Positions 45,060 through 54,579 of a DNA stretch of 64,000 nt are shown piece by piece. The notes beneath the pieces were generated by a model, which saw only the letters and a list, made by a program, of their open reading frames with translations, was not told where the DNA came from and searched no databases. Source of the stretch: Pseudomonadota bacterium (GTDB lineage Bacteria > Pseudomonadota > Alphaproteobacteria > Caulobacterales > Caulobacteraceae). The position numbers were made by a program, and so were the translations under genes. Numbering within the stretch: the first letter of the stretch is position 1; each line of letters begins with the position of its first letter. The DNA lies in the NCBI GenBank assembly GCA_021808285.1, contig JAKBBV010000005.1:30360-94359 (forward strand), written 5' to 3'.

Positions 45060-46280
45060 TCAGTCGAGGAGTTCGGCCACCGCCTCAAGCCAGTGGCGCA
45101 CCGGCATCCCGCTCGCTCCTCCAAGGTGCAGCTGGCAACCCACATTGGCGGTGCAGATCTGATCCGGTTCCGAGGCCTTCAGGGCCGCGAGCTTGCGGGC
45201 GCGGAGCTCCCCGGCGATTTTCGGCTGCAGCAGGGAATAGGCGCCGGCCGAGCCGCAGCAGAGATGAGCCTCGGCCACCGGCTGGGGCTGGAAGCCGAGC
45301 CGCGCGAGCAGCCGCGCAGGCGCATCGCCAAGGCCCGGTCCATTGCGCAGGGTGCAGGGTGCATGGACGGCGACGCGCGGCTGGGCCGGCGCCCGGGCGA
45401 GGTGCAGCTCCGAGGCCTCCATCACCTCGACCGGGTCTTTCAATAAGGGCAGGACGCGCGCGATCAGGGGCCCAGCCAAGGTGTCCCCGGCCAGGAGGTC
45501 GGGATAGTCGCGGATGAAGGCGGCGCAGCCGCTGGCGGTCGCCACCACCGCTTCGGCCCCGGCGTCCAGCTCCGCCGCCCAGGCCTCTAGGTTGCGCCGA
45601 GCCAGGCCCCGCGCGTCTTCGGAAGCGCCAAGGTGAGCCGATAGCGCCCCGCAGCAGCCGACCCCCGACGTCTCGCAAAGATCGATCCCGACCGCAGCGA
45701 AGACCTTGCGGGCCGCCTGGTTGGTTTGCGGCGTGACGCTGGCCTGGACGCAGCCGCGCAGCAGGGTCATGCGGCGGGACAGGCCCCGCGCCGGGCCGGA
45801 CGTCGGTGGTGGGAGGTCCGGGACTTTTGGCGGTATCTTTGAACGGAGCGAGGCGGGCAGAACGGTGCGAATCCCGCGGACGAGGGCGAGGCCGAGCTCA
45901 AGCCGACGCGGCGAGAGGAACAGCTTGCGGATCAGCCAGCGCGCCAGACGGGAGGGGGCGCCGCGACCCGGGCTCAGGGCCTCGCGACCCACCTCGACCA
46001 GACGGTGATATTCCACGCCCGAGGGACAGGCGGTCTCGCAGGCCCTGCAGGTCAGGCAGCGGTCCAGGTGATGACGCGTCAGGCCCGTGGCCTCGCCCCC
46101 CTCCAGGGCCTGCTTGATGAGGTAGATCCTTCCGCGCGGCCCGTCGCGCTCGTCGCCGGTGAGCTGGTAGGTCGGACAGACGGCATTGCACATGCCGCAG
46201 TGGACGCAGGCGCGCAGGACAGTCTCAGCCCGAGCTCCGGCCAGGGTCTCCCGCCACGGGCTGGCGAGTTCGGCGCGCAT
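45060..46280 (-). CDS. glcF: GlcF, glycolate oxidase iron-sulfur subunit
   Basis: A 406-residue subunit with two 4Fe-4S ferredoxin-type motifs (CVHCGMCNAVCP at 25-36 and CLTCRACETACP near 75-86). Two CCG-type cysteine domains (SGVGCCGALSAHLG; AHLCCGSAGAYS) bind further clusters. It passes electrons from the FAD subunits GlcD/GlcE to the membrane quinone pool. Its ATG directly follows the glcE TAG, and GAGGAGG at the glcE end serves as its ribosome-binding site. Last gene of the leftward glcDEF operon. Confidence 0.93.
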   Translation of the reverse strand: MRAELASPWRETLAGARAETVLRACVHCGMCNAVCPTYQLTGDERDGPRGRIYLIKQALEGGEATGLTRHHLDRCLTCRACETACPSGVEYHRLVEVGREALSPGRGAPSRLARWLIRKLFLSPRRLELGLALVRGIRTVLPASLRSKIPPKVPDLPPPTSGPARGLSRRMTLLRGCVQASVTPQTNQAARKVFAAVGIDLCETSGVGCCGALSAHLGASEDARGLARRNLEAWAAELDAGAEAVVATASGCAAFIRDYPDLLAGDTLAGPLIARVLPLLKDPVEVMEASELHLARAPAQPRVAVHAPCTLRNGPGLGDAPARLLARLGFQPQPVAEAHLCCGSAGAYSLLQPKIAGELRARKLAALKASEPDQICTANVGCQLHLGGASGMPVRHWLEAVAELLD

Positions 46281-47384
46281 CTAAACCTCCTCGTACATGC
46301 GGCGGGGATTGAGGACGCCAGCAGGATCGAAGGCGCGCTTCAGACGCTGGTGCAGAGCGAGAATCGGCGCCGGGAGGGGCGGGAAGACGGCTTCGCCGGG
46401 TGTCGCGCCGCGGAACAGAGTCGCATGGCCCTGGCATTGGGCGGCCGCCGCCCTGACCTGTTCGGCCGAGGCCCCGGTCGCCAGCCAGATCTCGGCCCCG
46501 GCCCAGTCGCGCAAGGGTGGGCTTTCCGCCAGGGCTTCGACAGCGTCCACATCGGACCGGCGCGGCGCCGAGATGCGCCAGAGGCGCTCGGCCAGAAGGG
46601 GACCATAGCGACGGCGGCGGATATCCTCCCAGGCCGTGGGCGCGTCATCGAGACCGCCAAGCTCACGCGCCAGCGCGGCCACGCCGGCCTCCGGACCCTC
46701 CAGCCGCAGGAGCAGCCCCGCCCCGTCATGCACGGCGCCGGTAATCGGCACGGGGCGGCGCAGGAGGTCGTCCAGGCGCCCCCGGGCGCGCGGCCAGGAT
46801 TCCTCGAAGGCCAGATGGACGCAGGCTGCGGGGATCGGCGCCACGCGCAGGGAGACCTCCAGCAGGACCCCCAGGGTTCCGAAGGCGCCGGCCATGAGGC
46901 GGAAGGCGTCGAACCCGGCCACGTTCTTGAACACCGTGCCGCCGAAGCGCAGGGTGCGGCCGCGACCGTCGAGGATCTTCATCCCCAGGACGCTGTCGCG
47001 CACGGCGCCGGCGAAGGGCCGCCGCGACCCGGCGAGGCCGGCGGCCACCACACCGCCGAGGGTGCTTTGCGCGCCATAGAGGGGAGGCTCGAAAGCCAGG
47101 CGCTGTCCGGCGGCGGCGAGCACGGTCTCGATCTCGGCCAGGGGCGTGCCGGCGCGGGCGGTAATCACCAGTTCCGAGGGAGCGTGATCGATGACGCCGC
47201 GATGGCCACGGATATCGAGGGGTTCGCCCTCGATCCGCTGGGCGAGATCGTCCTTCGTGCCCCCGCCGATGACCCGCAGGGGCGCGCCCCGCGCCGCCGC
47301 GTCGGCCACGCGCGCGGCCAGCTCCTCGGCAAGGTCGCCGGCCTCAGAAGCGATCGAGATGGGCGAAGCTTGGTGTCGCGGCAT
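46281..47384 (-). CDS. glcE: GlcE, glycolate oxidase FAD-binding subunit
   Basis: A 367-residue FAD_binding_4 protein. Motifs: LRVIGGGTKDDL, LAAAGQRLAFEPP, STLGGVVAAGLAGSRRPFAGAVRD and GGTVFKNVAGFDAFRLMAGAFGTLG. It forms glycolate oxidase with GlcD and GlcF. The start is inferred at an ATG at 47384, overlapping the glcD end by 41 bp; the ribosome-binding site is weak. The longer upstream frame is only overlap with glcD. The product ends immediately before the glcF ATG. Confidence 0.9.
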   Translation of the reverse strand: MPRHQASPISIASEAGDLAEELAARVADAAARGAPLRVIGGGTKDDLAQRIEGEPLDIRGHRGVIDHAPSELVITARAGTPLAEIETVLAAAGQRLAFEPPLYGAQSTLGGVVAAGLAGSRRPFAGAVRDSVLGMKILDGRGRTLRFGGTVFKNVAGFDAFRLMAGAFGTLGVLLEVSLRVAPIPAACVHLAFEESWPRARGRLDDLLRRPVPITGAVHDGAGLLLRLEGPEAGVAALARELGGLDDAPTAWEDIRRRRYGPLLAERLWRISAPRRSDVDAVEALAESPPLRDWAGAEIWLATGASAEQVRAAAAQCQGHATLFRGATPGEAVFPPLPAPILALHQRLKRAFDPAGVLNPRRMYEEV

Positions 47385-48843
47385 GGACGTGCATGGCGCC
47401 GTGGTCGACGCAGCGCTGAAGGGTCGGGATGGCCTTGCCCGGGTTGAGCAGTCCCTGGGGATCGAAGGCGCGTTTGAGGGCGGCGAAGGTCTCCAGCTCC
47501 GCCGGAGCGAACTGGGCGCACATCTGGTTGATCTTCTCGCGTCCCACGCCGTGCTCACCGGTGATGGAGCCGCCCTTGGCCACGCAGAGTTCGAGTATCG
47601 CCCCTCCCAGGGCTTCGGCCCGCTCCAACTCGCCCGGCGCCTGGGCGTCGTAAAGGATCAGGGGATGGAGATTGCCGTCGCCGGCATGAAAGACATTGGC
47701 CACGGCGAGGCCAAACTCCCGAGATAGCCGCTCGATGGCGTCCAGCACCTCGGGCAGGGCGCGGCGCGGAATGACTCCGTCGATGCAGTAGTAGTCCGGT
47801 GCGATCCGGCCCATGGCGGGAAAGGCGCCCTTGCGACCGGCCCAGAACAGTTGCCTCTCGGACTCGTCGCGGGCGATGCGCGCCAGGCTGGCCCCGGCGG
47901 ACTCGCAGATGCCGCGCACGCGCTCCAGGTCGCAGGCGATGTCGGCCGGGGCGCCATCCAGTTCGCAAAGGAGAATCGCCGCCGCATCCAGCGGATAGCC
48001 GGCGCGGGTGTGGGCCTCGGCCGCGGTCAGGGCGAGTTTGTCCATCATCTCCAGTCCGGCCGGGATGATCCCCGCGCCGATGATGTCGGCCACCGCCTGG
48101 CCGGCCTGCCGGGTCTCGGGAAAAGCCGCCAGCAGCACCTGAGTCGCCTCGGGCAGCGGCGTCAGGCGCACAGTGATCTCGGTGACGATGCCCAAAAGTC
48201 CTTCGGAGCCGGTCAGGAGGGCCAGGAGATCGAAACCCGGCGCATCCAGGGTCTCACCGCCCAGGCGCAGGATCTCGCCGTCCATGGTGACTACCTCCAG
48301 CCCCTGCACATTGTTTACCGTGAGACCGTATTTGAGGCAGTGCACCCCGCCGGCGTTCTCGGCCACATTGCCGCCCAGGCTACAGGCGAGTTGGGAGGAA
48401 GGATCGGGGGCGTAGAAAAGGCCGAAGGGCCGGGCGGCCTCCGAAACCGCCAGATTGCGCACGCCTGGCTGGACCCGCGCCAGGCAGGCGACCGGGTCGA
48501 TGTCCAGGATCCGGCTCATGCGCGAGAGGCCCAGGAGGACGCATCCCGGCACGGGCAGGGCCCCGCCGGAGAGACCGGTCCCGGCGCCCCGAGCGACCAC
48601 CGCGGCCCCCAGATCGCGGCAGACTTCCAGCACGGCGCGGACCTCTTCGGTATCGCCGGGCAGGGTCACCACCGCAGGCATTCCGCGATAGGCGGCGAGG
48701 CCGTCGGTCTCGAACACCCGCATGCCCTCCGCCTTCACGATCAGAGCCTTGCGCGGCAGGACACGCGACAGACGGCGGATCAGCTTGCCCCGGTCCGGCG
48801 CCGGGGGCAGGGGGTCGAGACGGGGGTCGAACCGGTCGAGCAT
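47344..48843 (-). CDS. glcD: GlcD, glycolate oxidase catalytic subunit
   Basis: A 499-residue FAD-linked oxidase, the same length as E. coli GlcD. It oxidises glycolate (or D-lactate-like acids) to glyoxylate. Motifs: VVARGAGTGLSGGALP (FAD), YAPDPSSQLACSLGGNVAENAGG, NVFHAGDGNLHPLILYD and GEHGVGREKINQM, the C-terminal active-site region. The ATG at 48843 is preferred to a GTG at 48894 because of family length; neither has a strong ribosome-binding site. First gene of the operon, divergent from the amidase. Confidence 0.94.
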   Translation of the reverse strand: MLDRFDPRLDPLPPAPDRGKLIRRLSRVLPRKALIVKAEGMRVFETDGLAAYRGMPAVVTLPGDTEEVRAVLEVCRDLGAAVVARGAGTGLSGGALPVPGCVLLGLSRMSRILDIDPVACLARVQPGVRNLAVSEAARPFGLFYAPDPSSQLACSLGGNVAENAGGVHCLKYGLTVNNVQGLEVVTMDGEILRLGGETLDAPGFDLLALLTGSEGLLGIVTEITVRLTPLPEATQVLLAAFPETRQAGQAVADIIGAGIIPAGLEMMDKLALTAAEAHTRAGYPLDAAAILLCELDGAPADIACDLERVRGICESAGASLARIARDESERQLFWAGRKGAFPAMGRIAPDYYCIDGVIPRRALPEVLDAIERLSREFGLAVANVFHAGDGNLHPLILYDAQAPGELERAEALGGAILELCVAKGGSITGEHGVGREKINQMCAQFAPAELETFAALKRAFDPQGLLNPGKAIPTLQRCVDHGAMHVHAATPSFAHLDRF

Positions 48844-48971
48844 GGCGGGAGCATAGGGGTATTCGCGCGCCTCTGCGACGGGCCTCGCTTGCACGCCTTG
48901 TCTTGCTTTGGGTTGGGTCCGGGCCTTAGCGTCCGGAAAAGACCCTCGCCAACGACCGGGAAGGAAACGCC

Positions 48972-50399
48972 ATGAGCTTCGCCGACTATGCGGACTACGA
49001 CGCCCTGGGCATCGCCGAACTGGTCCGAAACAAGGCGGTCAGCCCTGCCGAACTCGTAGACGCCGCGATTTCGGTCATCGAGAAGCACAACCCCACGCTG
49101 AACGCGGTGGTCTACAAGGCCTATGACGAGGCGCGCCGCGCGGCCGTCGGGACCCTGCCCGAGGGGCCGTTTCGCGGGGTCCCGTTCCTGATCAAGGACC
49201 TGGGCGCCAAGGTGGCCGGCTGGCCACGCTCGTCAGGCTCCCACTTCGCTCAGGTGGCGGCCGACGCCGAGGACAGCGAACTGGTCGCCCGCTATCGCCG
49301 CAGCGGCGTCATCCTGCTGGGCAAGACCAATACCCCTGAGTTCGGCATCCCCGGCGTCACAAACTCCGAACGGCTCGGCCCCTGCGCCAATCCCTGGAAC
49401 CCGGAGCACATCTCCGGAGGTTCGTCCGGGGGCGCGGCCTCAGCGGTGGCGTCGGGCATGGTTCCCATGGCGCACGCCAGCGACGGCCTGGGCTCGATCC
49501 GTATCCCTGCGGCTAACTGCGGCCTTGTGGGGATGAAGATCACCCGTGACCGCACCCCGATCTGCGAGGTCACCGACGGCGTGCTCGGCTATTCCGTCCA
49601 TCATGTGGTCAGCCGCACGGTGCGCGACAGCGCCGCAATGCTCGACGCCACGGGCTATGCCCAGGCAGGCGATCCTTTCCAGGCTCCGGCCAAGGAGGGT
49701 CCTTATCTGGACGAGGTCGGGCGCGCGCCCGGACGCCTGCGCATCGCCTGGTCGGCGGAGACCCCCAGCGGCCGGCCGATCGACCCGGAGGTGGAGGACG
49801 CATTGCGCCGCACGGCCGAGGCCTTGGAGTCCCTTGGACATGAGGTCCGCGAGGAGGGACTGGGCATCGACTACCGCGCCATGTATCGGGCTCAGGCCCA
49901 GGCCAGCGCGTCAAACTTCGCCGCCAACATCCAGCGCTGGGTGGAGACGCTGGGGCGCGAGCCGGGCGAGGGCGAGCTGGGACCTCTGGCCCGGCGGGCC
50001 TATGCCGCGGGCCAGAGGATGACCGGGCAGCAGACCTTTTTCGCCCTCCAGCAGATGCGTCTCTTCTGTCGTCAGATCCTGACCCGGTTCGAGACCTTCG
50101 ATGTTTATCTGACTCCAACCATGTCGCGGCCCTCGCCGCGCATAGACTGGCTGGATCCGCTCACCGTGGAGCTGCGCGAGTTCGACCGGCGCCAGTCCGA
50201 CACCTACGCCACGACCCCGCCGTTCAACTTCACCGGCCAGCCGTCGCTGTCCCTGCCGCTTTGGCAATCCAAGGGCGGTCTGCCCATCGCCATGATGTTC
50301 ACCGGCCGCTTCGCCGACGAGGCCACGCTCTATCGACTCGCCGGACAGCTGGAGCGCGAACTCCCCTGGAAGGATCGCCGCGCCCCGATCTTTGGCTGA
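48972..50399 (+). CDS. Amidase signature family hydrolase
   Basis: A 475-residue amidase-signature enzyme. The Ser-cisSer-Lys triad is readable: Lys75 in PFLIKDLG, the middle Ser in SDGLGSIRIPA (175), and the nucleophile Ser in the SGGSSGGAASAVASG loop (about 151-152 for the glycine-serine stretch). It hydrolyses a carboxamide in the cytoplasm; the substrate could be an aliphatic or aryl amide. GGGAAGGAAA precedes the ATG at 48972. Not part of a GatCAB set, since no gatB or gatC is nearby. Confidence 0.9.
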   Translation: MSFADYADYDALGIAELVRNKAVSPAELVDAAISVIEKHNPTLNAVVYKAYDEARRAAVGTLPEGPFRGVPFLIKDLGAKVAGWPRSSGSHFAQVAADAEDSELVARYRRSGVILLGKTNTPEFGIPGVTNSERLGPCANPWNPEHISGGSSGGAASAVASGMVPMAHASDGLGSIRIPAANCGLVGMKITRDRTPICEVTDGVLGYSVHHVVSRTVRDSAAMLDATGYAQAGDPFQAPAKEGPYLDEVGRAPGRLRIAWSAETPSGRPIDPEVEDALRRTAEALESLGHEVREEGLGIDYRAMYRAQAQASASNFAANIQRWVETLGREPGEGELGPLARRAYAAGQRMTGQQTFFALQQMRLFCRQILTRFETFDVYLTPTMSRPSPRIDWLDPLTVELREFDRRQSDTYATTPPFNFTGQPSLSLPLWQSKGGLPIAMMFTGRFADEATLYRLAGQLERELPWKDRRAPIFG

Positions 50400-50405
50400 G
50401 GGCGG

Positions 50406-51548
50406 TTATGGCGCCTCATTGGTGAAGATCACCGTGCCGGAGGCGGCGAACATGCCGCCCACGCCGTGGCAGACCGAGATCTTGGCGCCTGGAACCTGGG
50501 CCGGGGCGATCCCGCGCATCTGCCGCACACTCTCCTGCAGAGCGTACATGCCGTACATGCCCGAGTGCATATAGGAGAGGCCGCCGCCATTGGTGTTGAG
50601 CGGCAGCTTGCCGCCCGGCGCGGTGTTGCGATCGCGGATGAACGCCGCAGCCTCACCCGGCTCGCAGAAACCGAGATCCTCCAGACCATAGAGCGGCAGG
50701 TGGGCGAAGGCGTCATAGATCATCAGGTGGTCCACATCGGCATGACCGATGCCGGCCTCGGCGAAGGCCTTCTTGCCGGACACCCGGAAGGCCTTGGAGG
50801 AGGTGAAGTCCTCCATCTGGCTGACCATGGGCGTCTCGACGCTCTCTCCGGCTCCCAGGATGTAGACGGGCCGTTGCGGGAAGTCCCTCGCCCGCTCGGC
50901 GCGGGTGAGGATCAGGGCTCCGCCGCCGTCGGTGACGAGGCAGCACATCAGCATTCGGAACGGCCAGGCGATCATCGGCGAGTTCAGCACGTCGGCGACG
51001 GAGATCGGGTCCTTGAAGCTGGCGCGCGGGTTCTTGGCCGCCCACTCCCGCTGAATCACCGAGACCGTGGCCAGGTCCTCCACGGTATAGCCCCGCGCCT
51101 TGAGGTAGCGCAGCACGGGGATGGTGAACATGGTCGGGGGCGAGGTGACTCCATAGGGCATCTCGAACTGGCCCATGAGGCTGGAGGGCGACCGCCCAAA
51201 GCCGCCGGCCCCGACGCGAGAGCGGCCGCTCTCGCCATGGGTGATGAGGACGGTGTTGCAAAGGCCCTCCGCGATGGCCGCGGCGGCATGGCGGACATGC
51301 AGCATGAACGAGCAGCCGCCCACGGCCGTGCCGTCCGCCCAGGTCGGCGTGATGCCCAAATAGTGGGCGATTTCCACGGGGCTGGCGCCGGCGGTGGCCA
51401 CCCCGTCGATATCGGAAGCCTTGAGGCCGGCGTCGGCCATGGCGTTGAGGGCGGCGTCGGCGTGCAGACCGATGACCGACATGTCGGGAATCTTGCCCAG
51501 CCGCGTGGTCTCCGCGGCGCCGACGACGGCGATGGATCCGGGGGTCAT
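50406..51548 (-). CDS. Thiolase-family protein (SCPx/acetyl-CoA acetyltransferase-like)
   Basis: A 380-residue thiolase-fold protein of the non-canonical group that partners DUF35 proteins. The N-terminal active-site Cys is in AVGGCSFMLHVRHA, and the C-terminal motif is NTNGGGLSYMHSGMYGM followed by SVCHGVGG. Members act in degradation of steroid side chains or aromatic/alkyl acyl-CoAs. The DUF35 gene is 3 bp upstream on the same strand, giving the usual thiolase-DUF35 pair. Substrate not known. Confidence 0.88.
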   Translation of the reverse strand: MTPGSIAVVGAAETTRLGKIPDMSVIGLHADAALNAMADAGLKASDIDGVATAGASPVEIAHYLGITPTWADGTAVGGCSFMLHVRHAAAAIAEGLCNTVLITHGESGRSRVGAGGFGRSPSSLMGQFEMPYGVTSPPTMFTIPVLRYLKARGYTVEDLATVSVIQREWAAKNPRASFKDPISVADVLNSPMIAWPFRMLMCCLVTDGGGALILTRAERARDFPQRPVYILGAGESVETPMVSQMEDFTSSKAFRVSGKKAFAEAGIGHADVDHLMIYDAFAHLPLYGLEDLGFCEPGEAAAFIRDRNTAPGGKLPLNTNGGGLSYMHSGMYGMYALQESVRQMRGIAPAQVPGAKISVCHGVGGMFAASGTVIFTNEAP

Positions 51549-51551
51549 AGT

Positions 51552-51953
51552 TCAGGCCTCCGCAGGCTTGAAAAAGGGCAGGGTGATGGCGCCGAAGCTC
51601 TCGAAAGTGACTTCGAGCGGCATGTCGAGGACCAGGGCCTCCGGTGTCTGCGGGCAGCCGACGATATTGGTCATCATGCGCGGCCCCTCGGCGAGCTCGA
51701 CCACGGCGATGGAGTGGGGCTCGGTCCCCATATCGGGGCGCGGGCGGTGATTGATAACATAGCTGTAGAGCGTGGCCTTGCCGCTCGCCCTATAGATCTC
51801 GACCTGGCGTGAACCGCACTTGGGACAGAAGGGCCGCGGCGGGAAATAGGAGTCCTGGCACTCGCCGCAGCGCTGCAGGCGCAGCTCCTGAGCGGCGCAG
51901 CCATCCCAGAAATGCTGGGTCTCGGGAGTCGGTTGGGGCAGGGCTCTGTCCAT
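51552..51953 (-). CDS. DUF35 OB-fold/zinc-ribbon partner of thiolase
   Basis: A 133-residue protein. An N-terminal rubredoxin-like zinc ribbon has CGEC and CPKC (LQRCGECQDSYFPPRPFCPKCG), followed by an OB-fold domain (ATLYSYVINHRPRP...PHSIAVVELAEGPRMMTNIVGC). DUF35 proteins bind acyl-CoA and form a complex with the neighbouring thiolase. GAGGAGG lies about 10 nt before the ATG at 51953, which decides the start. Confidence 0.9.
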   Translation of the reverse strand: MDRALPQPTPETQHFWDGCAAQELRLQRCGECQDSYFPPRPFCPKCGSRQVEIYRASGKATLYSYVINHRPRPDMGTEPHSIAVVELAEGPRMMTNIVGCPQTPEALVLDMPLEVTFESFGAITLPFFKPAEA

Positions 51954-52176
51954 GACTGGGGTGGACCTCCTCTTGTCGCGAGCGCGCCGACGCCGTCCGG
52001 CGCGATTGAAACGCCTGTTTGAGCGCGCCCGCCTGTCGAGCCGATTTGCGCGCCTGAGGCAAGGAGAAACCGCACCGTGCCGCCCCGGGATCGGATCGCC
52101 GACCTGTTGGGCGAGATCGCGCCGCCTGATACACCCTCTCACCCTAGGGACCGGGACAGCCGAATCGGGAGCCGCG

Positions 52177-53772
52177 ATGAGCGAGTGGTGGCGAGGGGCG
52201 GTGATCTATCAGATCTATCCGCGCAGTTTCCGCGACTCCAATGGCGATGGGATCGGCGACCTCGACGGGATCATAGAGAAGCTCGACTATCTGGCCCGGC
52301 TGGGCGTCGACGGGGTGTGGCTGTCGCCCATATTCCGCTCGCCCATGAAGGACTTCGGCTACGACGTCAGCGACTATCGCGATATCGATCCGGTGTTCGG
52401 GGACCTGCGGCGCTTCGACGCCCTGTTGGCGAAGGCTCACGCGCTGGGCCTGAAGGTGATCATCGACCAGGTCTGGTCGCATACTTCCGATCAGCACGCC
52501 TGGTTTCGCGAGAGCGCCGCCTCGCGCGATAACGCCAAGGCCGACTGGTACGTCTGGGCCGACCCCAAGCCGGACGGGACGCCACCTAACAACTGGCTAG
52601 CGACATTTGGCGGCCCGTCCTGGACCTGGTCGCCGACACGGCGTCAGTACTACCTGCATAATTTCCTCGAGGCGCAGCCCGACCTCAACTACTGGAGCGC
52701 CGAGGTTCAGGACGAGATCCTCGATATCGCCCGCTTCTGGCTCGACCGGGGCGTGGACGGGTTCCGCCTCGATGTTATCAACTATCTCGTTCACGATCGC
52801 CTGTTGCGCGACAATCCGCCGGCGCAGCGCAAACGGCCCCCCGCGGTGGCCATGCTCTATCAGGCCCACATCCACGACCGCTCGCAACCCCAGACCTTGG
52901 CGTTCCTCAAACGACTGCGGGCCGTCATCGACTCCTATGGCGACCGCATGACGGTGGGTGAGATCGGGGATGAAGACCCGCTCGCCCGACAGCGCGAGTA
53001 TTCCGAGCCTCCCGACCGCCTGGACACCGCCTATGCCTTCCACATGCTGGATGCCCGGCGCGCCGATCCCGAGCTTTTCATCTCCGCACTGGAGGCCTGG
53101 CGCGGGGCCGCGGGCTGGCCCTCCTGGTCATTGGGCAACCATGACGTGGATCGCTTTCCCAGCCGTCTTGGCAAGGACGACCCCGCCTTCACCCGCTTGC
53201 TCATGACCGCCCTGATGTGTCTGCGCGGCACGATCTTCCTCTACCAGGGCGAGGAGCTGGCCTTGCCCCAGGCCAAGGTGCCGTTCGAGCGTCTCCGCGA
53301 TCCCTTCGCCATCGCCGCCTATACCGGCGGCGCCTTTCGCGATGGGGCCAGGACTCCGATGCCCTGGACCCTCAAAGGTCGCCAGGCGGGGTTCTCCGAG
53401 GCCGCCGAAACCTGGCTGCCCCTGGACGAGGCCCATCGTCCCCTGGCGGCGGAGGCGCAGGAGCGCGATCCCGGATCCATGCTCACCTTCACCCGGCGGC
53501 TGATCGCCTTCCGCAAACGATCGGCGGCCCTGCGCCTGGGAGACGTCGAACCGAGGCTTCTGGCGCAGGGGGTTCTGGGCCTGGACCGCAGGGCGCCGGG
53601 CGAGCGGCTCCTCGGAGTGTTCAACTTCACCGCCGAGCCGGCTGCAGCCCGGATCGCGGGTCCCGCGGCGGTGAGTTTCGCCATCACGGGGGCCGAGCGG
53701 CTTTCCCGAGGCGAGATCGCTCTGCCGCCCTATGGAGGGGCTATTCTCGCCCTGCCGGAGACGGGCCCATGA
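52177..53772 (+). CDS. GH13 alpha-glucosidase-type hydrolase
   Basis: A 531-residue (beta/alpha)8 glycoside hydrolase of family 13. It begins with WWRGAVIYQIYPRSFRDSNGDGIGDL. The catalytic nucleophile is Asp199 (GFRLDVINYL), the acid/base Glu262 (TVGEIGDEDP), and the third Asp is in WSLGNHDVDRF. Region I is DQVWSHTSDQH. It resembles oligo-1,6-glucosidase/alpha-glucosidase (sucrase-like) enzymes. No signal peptide is seen, so it is cytoplasmic. GGGAG lies 6 nt before the ATG at 52177; the longer open frame is ignored. Its stop overlaps the kinase ATG, so the two are coupled. Confidence 0.92.
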   Translation: MSEWWRGAVIYQIYPRSFRDSNGDGIGDLDGIIEKLDYLARLGVDGVWLSPIFRSPMKDFGYDVSDYRDIDPVFGDLRRFDALLAKAHALGLKVIIDQVWSHTSDQHAWFRESAASRDNAKADWYVWADPKPDGTPPNNWLATFGGPSWTWSPTRRQYYLHNFLEAQPDLNYWSAEVQDEILDIARFWLDRGVDGFRLDVINYLVHDRLLRDNPPAQRKRPPAVAMLYQAHIHDRSQPQTLAFLKRLRAVIDSYGDRMTVGEIGDEDPLARQREYSEPPDRLDTAYAFHMLDARRADPELFISALEAWRGAAGWPSWSLGNHDVDRFPSRLGKDDPAFTRLLMTALMCLRGTIFLYQGEELALPQAKVPFERLRDPFAIAAYTGGAFRDGARTPMPWTLKGRQAGFSEAAETWLPLDEAHRPLAAEAQERDPGSMLTFTRRLIAFRKRSAALRLGDVEPRLLAQGVLGLDRRAPGERLLGVFNFTAEPAAARIAGPAAVSFAITGAERLSRGEIALPPYGGAILALPETGP

Positions 53773-54503
53773 CTGGCGTGATCGGGTCCGCGGAGGTGGC
53801 GCAGCGGGTGTTGGCCTTGCGACGGGGCCGCCGTCCGTTTCTGATTGGCCTCACAGGCGCCGTGGCGGCGGGCAAGAGCACCCTGGCGGCCAGCCTTGCG
53901 GAGGATTTCCGGGCGCAAAGGCTGGGTGTCGAGGTGACGGCGAGCGACGGCTTCCTGCGCCCCAACGCCGAGCTGGACGCCGCCGGCCTGACCCGGCGCA
54001 AGGGATATCCCGAAACCTACGACGCGGCGGCCCTGGCGGCGGCTCTGGAGGCGATCCGGATCGGGCCGGCCACCTTTCCGGCCTATTCGCACGTCGCCTA
54101 CGATGTGGACCCCAGTCTCGCCCGCACCCTGTCGCCGCCCGATATCCTGGTGATCGAGGGGCTTGGGCTGTCCCATCGCACGCCGCTGGACCTCCTGATC
54201 TTTCTCGACGCCGAGGAGAGCGACCTCGAGGTCTGGTTCGTGCAGCGTTTCCTCGGGTTATGGCGCGACGGGCGGCACGATCCCGCCTCCTTCTATGCCC
54301 GCTTCGCCAGTCTGGACGAGGCCGGCGCCGTGGCCTTGGCGCAGTCGGTCTGGTCGGGGATCAATCTGCCCAATCTGCGTGAGAACATCGCCCCGCTGCG
54401 GGAGGTCTCGGATCTCGTCATCCACAAGCGGGCCGATCACGCGATCGTCTCTGTCCGGCCTGGTCTTGGATCACGATTAGGCGAGCCCACGGCGTTTCGC
54501 TGA
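53769..54503 (+). CDS. P-loop kinase resembling type I pantothenate kinase (CoaA-like)
   Basis: A 244-residue kinase. Walker A is GAVAAGKST (30-38). Further CoaA/uridine-kinase-like motifs are VTASDGFLRPNAEL, RRKGYPETYDAAAL, PAYSHVAYDVDP and ILVIEGLGL. E. coli CoaA is about 316 residues, so this is a short form; its missing N-terminal part is seen in other kinases of the PRK/URK family as well. The ATGA overlap with the GH13 gene suggests a job in sugar use, such as phosphorylating a product released by it, rather than pantothenate. That is inference; pantothenate kinase remains possible. Confidence 0.75.
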   Translation: MTGVIGSAEVAQRVLALRRGRRPFLIGLTGAVAAGKSTLAASLAEDFRAQRLGVEVTASDGFLRPNAELDAAGLTRRKGYPETYDAAALAAALEAIRIGPATFPAYSHVAYDVDPSLARTLSPPDILVIEGLGLSHRTPLDLLIFLDAEESDLEVWFVQRFLGLWRDGRHDPASFYARFASLDEAGAVALAQSVWSGINLPNLRENIAPLREVSDLVIHKRADHAIVSVRPGLGSRLGEPTAFR

Positions 54504-54579
54504 ATTGTCGCCGCAATTGCAGGGTCCTGGAGGGCTTGCCCCCTGACCTTGGGCGGCGAAGTCTCCAGCGGAGTTCGTG

